A stretch of 64,000 bases of DNA, from NCBI RefSeq assembly GCF_947305105.1, contig NZ_CAMZCS010000014.1, positions 1-64,000 on the forward strand, read 5' to 3'. Positions 60,577-64,000 of this stretch are shown one piece after another. The notes beneath the pieces are model-generated. The model was not told where the DNA came from. It made no database searches and saw nothing but the letters and a program-made list of their open reading frames with translations. Every line of letters starts with the position of its first letter. The first letter of the stretch is position 1. The DNA comes from an uncultured Fibrobacter sp. GTDB taxonomy: Bacteria; Fibrobacterota; Fibrobacteria; Fibrobacterales; Fibrobacteraceae. Position numbers and translations under genes: made by a program.

Positions 60577-61917
60577 ATGTCGAATTTATTCTCCAAACAG
60601 TCACCCTGGGGCCGGCGGAGCGCCGCGATCGGGTCCATTTTGTTTGTCTCGGCAATGTTTGCCGCCTGTGGTGACGAAGTTACCGAAGTGACCAAGGTAA
60701 CCCAGGTGGTCGGGATGCAGATGGTGGAAGAAGGCGATGCCTTGCCCGAGTGTACCGCAGACAGCGAAGGGGCGATGGCCTATTCCGTGGATTCTGCGGA
60801 GGCTTACACTTGTATCGGCGGGACATGGACCCCGATAAAGGGTAAAGACGGGAAAGATGGCGCCGATGGAAAGAATGGAAAAGATGGGAAGAATGGTGCA
60901 AATGGAGCGGCTGGCGCAGCCGGTTTGGCTGGGGCTGATGGCAAAGACGGTTCCTCTTGCACGGTGAAGGCCCTGAAAGACGGCAACGGCTACAAGATTG
61001 TGTGCGGCGGCGATTCAGTCGGCGTGGTGCTGAATGGGGAAGACGGGCAGGACGGTGCCAAGGGCGACTCGGGCGCAAAAGGTGATTCCGGTGCGACGGG
61101 TAAAGACGGTCTTTCCGCTTACGAAATCGCCAAAGCTGGCGGCTACAAGGGGTCCGAAGAAGAATGGATTGCTTCGCTGAAAGGAAACACGGGCGCCAAG
61201 GGAGACACGGGCAAGGCTGGTACCAGTTGCTCTGCCGTAGAAGTCTCTGACGGAGTAGAGATTACCTGTACCGACGGCAAGTCGGTTAAGCTGCGCAACG
61301 GAGCCGATGGTAAAGATGAGTTCGGCTGGATGTTGGACTCCCGTGACAGGCAGTTCTACAGGATAGTGACCATCGGCAAACAGATCTGGATGGCGGAGAA
61401 CCTGAACTACGCCCCTGTGTTTAGCTGGTGTGGTGGCGGAAGCGGTGAGAACGAAGGTGACTGCTCCAAGTACGGTCGTATTTATGAATGGGCGAGAGCG
61501 ATTGACAAGCCTGAGAAATGCGCCATTGGCAAGACCTGCGTCCTTTCCGGCAGGGTACGAGGTTTGTGTCCTGAAGGATGGCATTTGCCGGATTCTGCGG
61601 AAGTTGAAGAGTTGTTTACCGCAGTGGGCGGAGAAAGCGTTGCTGGCAAGATGCTCAAGGCGCAGACTGGCTGGAATCGTAAATACGGCGACGGTGACGC
61701 CAACGGTACGGATGCCTATGGTTTCTCTGCGCTCCCTGCTGGCACGATGGCCGACGGCCATTTCGCTCATGGTGGTTACTATACTGAATTTTGGACTATC
61801 ACTCAGTACGATACCTACCACGCCTACAGCATGGGTTTTTTGGGCGACGAGGATAGTGCGAGCTTGGGTATCTTTGGCAAGGACAGGGCAATCTCTGTCC
61901 GTTGCCTCAAGGATTAA
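60577..61917 (+). CDS. Collagen-like FISUMP lipoprotein, most divergent copy
   Basis: 446 residues. The ATG at 60577 follows AAAGAGGAAAT; the frame stays open far upstream but only as a read-through of the previous gene in another frame. Lipobox MFAAC; two-cysteine module CTADSEGAMAYS ... YTCIGGTW; Gly-x-y region with an added GEDGQDGAKG; FISUMP domain in which W-A-R-A-I replaces the usual WAAAV. The hypervariable end (61744-61887) is the most different, also altering some framework codons (FWTITQ for FWSATE). Last gene of the array. Confidence 0.9.
   Translation: MSNLFSKQSPWGRRSAAIGSILFVSAMFAACGDEVTEVTKVTQVVGMQMVEEGDALPECTADSEGAMAYSVDSAEAYTCIGGTWTPIKGKDGKDGADGKNGKDGKNGANGAAGAAGLAGADGKDGSSCTVKALKDGNGYKIVCGGDSVGVVLNGEDGQDGAKGDSGAKGDSGATGKDGLSAYEIAKAGGYKGSEEEWIASLKGNTGAKGDTGKAGTSCSAVEVSDGVEITCTDGKSVKLRNGADGKDEFGWMLDSRDRQFYRIVTIGKQIWMAENLNYAPVFSWCGGGSGENEGDCSKYGRIYEWARAIDKPEKCAIGKTCVLSGRVRGLCPEGWHLPDSAEVEELFTAVGGESVAGKMLKAQTGWNRKYGDGDANGTDAYGFSALPAGTMADGHFAHGGYYTEFWTITQYDTYHAYSMGFLGDEDSASLGIFGKDRAISVRCLKD
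61744..61887 (+). other. Hypervariable segment 5 of the FISUMP array
   Basis: 144 nt. The most divergent segment; it also changes framework codons (ACT ATC for AGT GCC, TTT TTG for CTG). Right border GCA then ATC TCT GTC CGT TGC, slightly diverged from the others. Confidence 0.7.
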
Positions 61918-61931
61918 CAAGCCGAGTGAAG

Positions 61932-61958
61932 TGGTCGCCAAGTTTACTTGAGCGACCA
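61932..61958. repeat. Long perfect-type inverted repeat
   Basis: TGGTCGC-CAAGT-TT-ACTTG-A-GCGACCA: twelve base pairs with one unpaired A. It lies 15 nt after the last array gene, followed by GGCGC...GCGCC at 61966-61995. No T-run, so it is not a standard terminator; it could be a stabilising 3' structure shared by the convergent genes. Confidence 0.7.
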
Positions 61959-62009
61959 TTTCCGAGGCGCAGAATCTGCGCTACGCAGTAGCGCCAGGAT
62001 TAGTTTTTT

Positions 62010-63014
62010 TTAGCGCAAAGCATTCCTGAACACCCGGGCGACTTCGTCCGGGTTGTCGCTTTTTAGCCAGCTGAGCGTTTCGGTGCCGCGGTAGCTCCAT
62101 GCGAAGATGTTGTCGATACCTGCTTTGCGGCTTTCTTCGACGGCGATGGCGAGGTCGTTTTCGCGGCCCGCCTCTATCTGGTACGCCTTGATCCACATCT
62201 GCACGGCCTTGCCGTATTGGCGGGCGACATCCACGAGCTTCTTTGCTGTTTCGGCGTATTTCTCGCGGACCCATTCCTCGGCGGCGCCACGTTCCCAGTA
62301 CGGGTCGCTGGCCACTTCGTCGACGCTTGCAAGCCTCGCCACGCGGCCCCAGTCGTCAAGCCCGGCGGGGAACCACGGCGGGAGCATGCACACGCAGTTG
62401 CGCTTGCCGCGGGCATGTACGTCGTCGGTCATTTCCTTCAAGAAGTCGATGAGGCTATCTTCGCGGAACTTCAACACGTCGTCGGTGAGCTCTGCAGGCA
62501 TTTCGTAGCCGAACTGCTTGCGGAACTTGGCCTGGCATTTTTCGCAGCGGCAGCTCCAGTTCTGGAGTCCGCCTTTTTCGAAATAGAAGTGCGGCTCGTC
62601 CCAGAATATCGTGTCGACCTTCGTCGCGCACACGGTTTCGATCCAGCGGTGCATGTAGGCGCGGAATTCTGGGTGGTTCGGGCAGGCGGCCACCTTGGGC
62701 TTGCCGTCAAGCGCCACCTGGCACAAGTCGTGGTTCCTGGCGGTGAGTTCCGAGTACGCCTCGCCGCCGAACACGCGGCCGACGCCCCAGGGGTTCACGT
62801 AGACCTTGAGGCCGAGCTCGGCGCTCTGGTCCACGATTTCCTTCATGGTGTCAAAATAGTATTGCAGGTCTTCTTCGCTCCACGTGTGGAGCACCGCGTT
62901 GAAGCCCGCGGCCTTGATACCTTGCATGTCTGAAATTGCGTGCTTAGGCGAACGCACGCCGAAATAGCTTACGCCCTTTACCTTGACGGGGGCTAGGTTT
63001 CTACCTTCGCCCAT
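62010..63014 (-). CDS. TIM-barrel glycoside-hydrolase-like protein
   Basis: 334 residues from the ATG at 63014. No signal peptide. The fold reads as a TIM barrel: VKGVSYFGVRSP, GFNAVLHTWSEEDL, LGLKVYVNPWGVGR, TIFWDEPHFYF with an acidic pair at a strand end, then CRCEKCQAKFRKQFGYE (as CRCEKCQ and KFRKQFGY), RGKRNCVCMLPPWFP, and IFAWSYRGTETLSW. This pattern occurs in hypothetical glycoside-hydrolase-like families of unknown substrate. It overlaps the upstream small gene by 22 nt. A ghost of its 3' end lies at 53620. Sugar hydrolysis is an inference. Confidence 0.75.
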   Translation of the reverse strand: MGEGRNLAPVKVKGVSYFGVRSPKHAISDMQGIKAAGFNAVLHTWSEEDLQYYFDTMKEIVDQSAELGLKVYVNPWGVGRVFGGEAYSELTARNHDLCQVALDGKPKVAACPNHPEFRAYMHRWIETVCATKVDTIFWDEPHFYFEKGGLQNWSCRCEKCQAKFRKQFGYEMPAELTDDVLKFREDSLIDFLKEMTDDVHARGKRNCVCMLPPWFPAGLDDWGRVARLASVDEVASDPYWERGAAEEWVREKYAETAKKLVDVARQYGKAVQMWIKAYQIEAGRENDLAIAVEESRKAGIDNIFAWSYRGTETLSWLKSDNPDEVARVFRNALR

Positions 63015-63418
63015 TGCGGAGACCCACTTTTCAAGAGGACCAGGTCCAAGGTCTCGTCCCATTCGTCCTCGGTGAGCGGGCGGCGTACCCAGAACAGGTT
63101 GTCGTCGTCTTGCTGCACGGGCATGTTGTCGGGAACGAACTCAATCACCCAGGATTCGGGGATGGCATCGCGGAGCGCCTGGCTGAACGCAATGTTCTTT
63201 TTGGTGGGGCGGTCCGAATGGTCAAAGATAATCAGCGTGGGGGACTGGCCGAAGTTGAGCGCCGATTCCAGGAGGCTGGTGGCGTCTTCGATGCTGTTGC
63301 ACGTGTACATCGTGGAATCGATGGCGAGGTCGCGTTCGAGCAACCACCGCAAGGTCCACTGGCTGAGTTTTTCCAAACTGCCGGGCGATGAAGGTGCTAT
63401 GAAGAATATGTGTCCCAC
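62993..63418 (-). CDS. Hypothetical protein, receiver-like fold
   Basis: 141 residues, not assigned to a family. Hydrophobic beta-strand segments alternate with helices (GHIFFIAPSS, PTLIIFDHSD, SWVIEFVPDN, LFWVRRPLTEDEWDETLDL), similar to a response-regulator receiver or Rossmann-like domain, but no clear phospho-acceptor aspartate pair plus lysine can be placed with confidence. Its stop lies 22 nt inside the glycoside-hydrolase-like gene, so the two are translationally coupled. Divergent from thiL. Confidence 0.7.
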   Translation of the reverse strand: MGHIFFIAPSSPGSLEKLSQWTLRWLLERDLAIDSTMYTCNSIEDATSLLESALNFGQSPTLIIFDHSDRPTKKNIAFSQALRDAIPESWVIEFVPDNMPVQQDDDNLFWVRRPLTEDEWDETLDLVLLKSGSPQWAKVET

Positions 63419-63512
63419 GGCATTAAAGATAACTATTTTCTTATGTAATTAGTATTCTATTTTTTGGCCTTTTTTTATTTTTTTTGCCCAATTCTCATTT
63501 AATTTCTAACTT

Positions 63513-64000
63513 ATGCACATGTTATCCCCAAAAGCAAAATTTCCGCCCCTCGGTGAGTTCCGTTTTGTCGAGTCCATTTTGGACAAATCGGCCTCGATGG
63601 AAGCGCGTCCGCCGCGTTACCGGGAGTGGTTGCCGGTCGGGGACGACGCCGCCATTTTTGACGGTTGGCTCGCCACGAAGGACTTGTCGGTAGAAAACGT
63701 GCATTTCCGTATGGATTGGTCCACGCCGGAGCAGGCTGTCGAGAAGCATATCGTCTCGAATGTGTCCGATATTTCTGCGATGGGGGGCGTGCCGCGCATG
63801 GCCCTGTTGGGAGTTTGTCTGAACAAGTCGTGGGATGCACCGATGCGTTCCCGCATTTCGGCAGCCCTTGCCGATGGCTTCGCGAAGCGCGGTATTGCGC
63901 TGATTGGCGGCGATACGGTTGCCGGCGATGCGACAGTATTTTCAACAACGTTGTTAGGGGAGTTGTCCGCTGAAAAGCCTCTTTTGCGGAGTGCCGCATG
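63513..64000 (+). CDS. thiL: Thiamine-monophosphate kinase (3'-truncated by the window edge)
   Basis: First 162 codons, no stop before the window ends. ThiL phosphorylates TMP to thiamine pyrophosphate. Family motifs visible: LPVGDDAAIF near residue 40, VENVHFRMDW, SNVSDISAMGGVPR and IALIGGDTVAG; these are the magnesium/ATP-binding segments of the PurM/ThiL fold. The start is the ATG at 63513, with a second in-frame ATG two codons later; no good Shine-Dalgarno precedes either. The 94-nt gap to the divergent gene is T-rich. Confident at family level. Confidence 0.92.
   Translation, partial: MHMLSPKAKFPPLGEFRFVESILDKSASMEARPPRYREWLPVGDDAAIFDGWLATKDLSVENVHFRMDWSTPEQAVEKHIVSNVSDISAMGGVPRMALLGVCLNKSWDAPMRSRISAALADGFAKRGIALIGGDTVAGDATVFSTTLLGELSAEKPLLRSAA

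Noticed and set aside
51034-61917. A complete diversity-generating retroelement inside the window
   Set aside because: No reverse transcriptase, accessory protein or non-coding template repeat is present; only the candidate variable regions can be claimed.

Overview
The window looks like chromosome of a Fibrobacter-type bacterium. The main reasons are the many lipoproteins with a GCGD-type lipobox followed by a poly-serine linker, the repeated FISUMP domain (Fibrobacter succinogenes major paralogous domain), a GTP-type PEP carboxykinase next to a glycogen enzyme (glgC), and an envelope rich in Omp85-like and other beta-barrel proteins. Assignments come from reading the sequence and recalling protein families; no database search was run.

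Layout. 1-4.6 kb: an Omp85-like protein, inorganic pyrophosphatase and a large surface lipoprotein. 4.6-5.0 kb: a gene-free block of 7-nt-periodic repeats and hairpins. 5.0-15.2 kb (minus): a complex I operon, nuoA-nuoBC-D-H-I-J-K-L-M-N, with nuoB and nuoC fused and no nuoE, F or G. 15.3-18 kb (minus): a bifunctional Rel/SpoT enzyme with a small translationally coupled partner. 18-25 kb: a cysteine-rich lipoprotein, a Xer-type recombinase, a four-domain FISUMP protein, tRNA-Lys with a clear promoter and terminator, and a Pro/Ala-rich outer-membrane protein. 25-37 kb: sugar-nucleotide and carbon metabolism (nucleotidyltransferase, glgC, pckG, UDP-sugar epimerase), LptE-like lipoprotein, TrmJ-like methyltransferase, a zinc-ribbon XRE regulator, two twin-leader lipoproteins and dUTPase. 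37-42 kb: a giant CotH-like secreted protein and a lipoprotein. 42-48.5 kb: an operon joining an MglA GTPase and a roadblock (MglB-like) protein to a membrane-anchored DUF2914-like protein, a large beta-barrel and an Omp85-like protein. 48.7-50.9 kb: EpmB and EF-P back to back, then a HigA antitoxin with a truncated HigB. 51-62 kb: five FISUMP lipoprotein genes (+) surrounding five tandem outer-membrane paralogues (-). 62-64 kb: a glycoside-hydrolase-like protein, a small partner and the start of thiL.

Most interesting region. The five FISUMP lipoprotein genes at 51-62 kb are nearly constant over most of their length but end in a 132-147 nt hypervariable segment. There, many aligned codons keep the third base (C or T) while the first two vary, inside an invariant frame. 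That resembles the variable regions written by diversity-generating retroelements, although no reverse transcriptase or template lies in the window. A 10-G tract precedes one of these genes, and two gene ghosts show that the array has expanded and collapsed by recombination.

A second theme is a family of degenerate heptanucleotide repeats with small TTCG/GAAG hairpins. They lie between genes, inside the nuo operon, and partly inside coding sequence. Two copies share an identical 82-nt core 21 kb apart.
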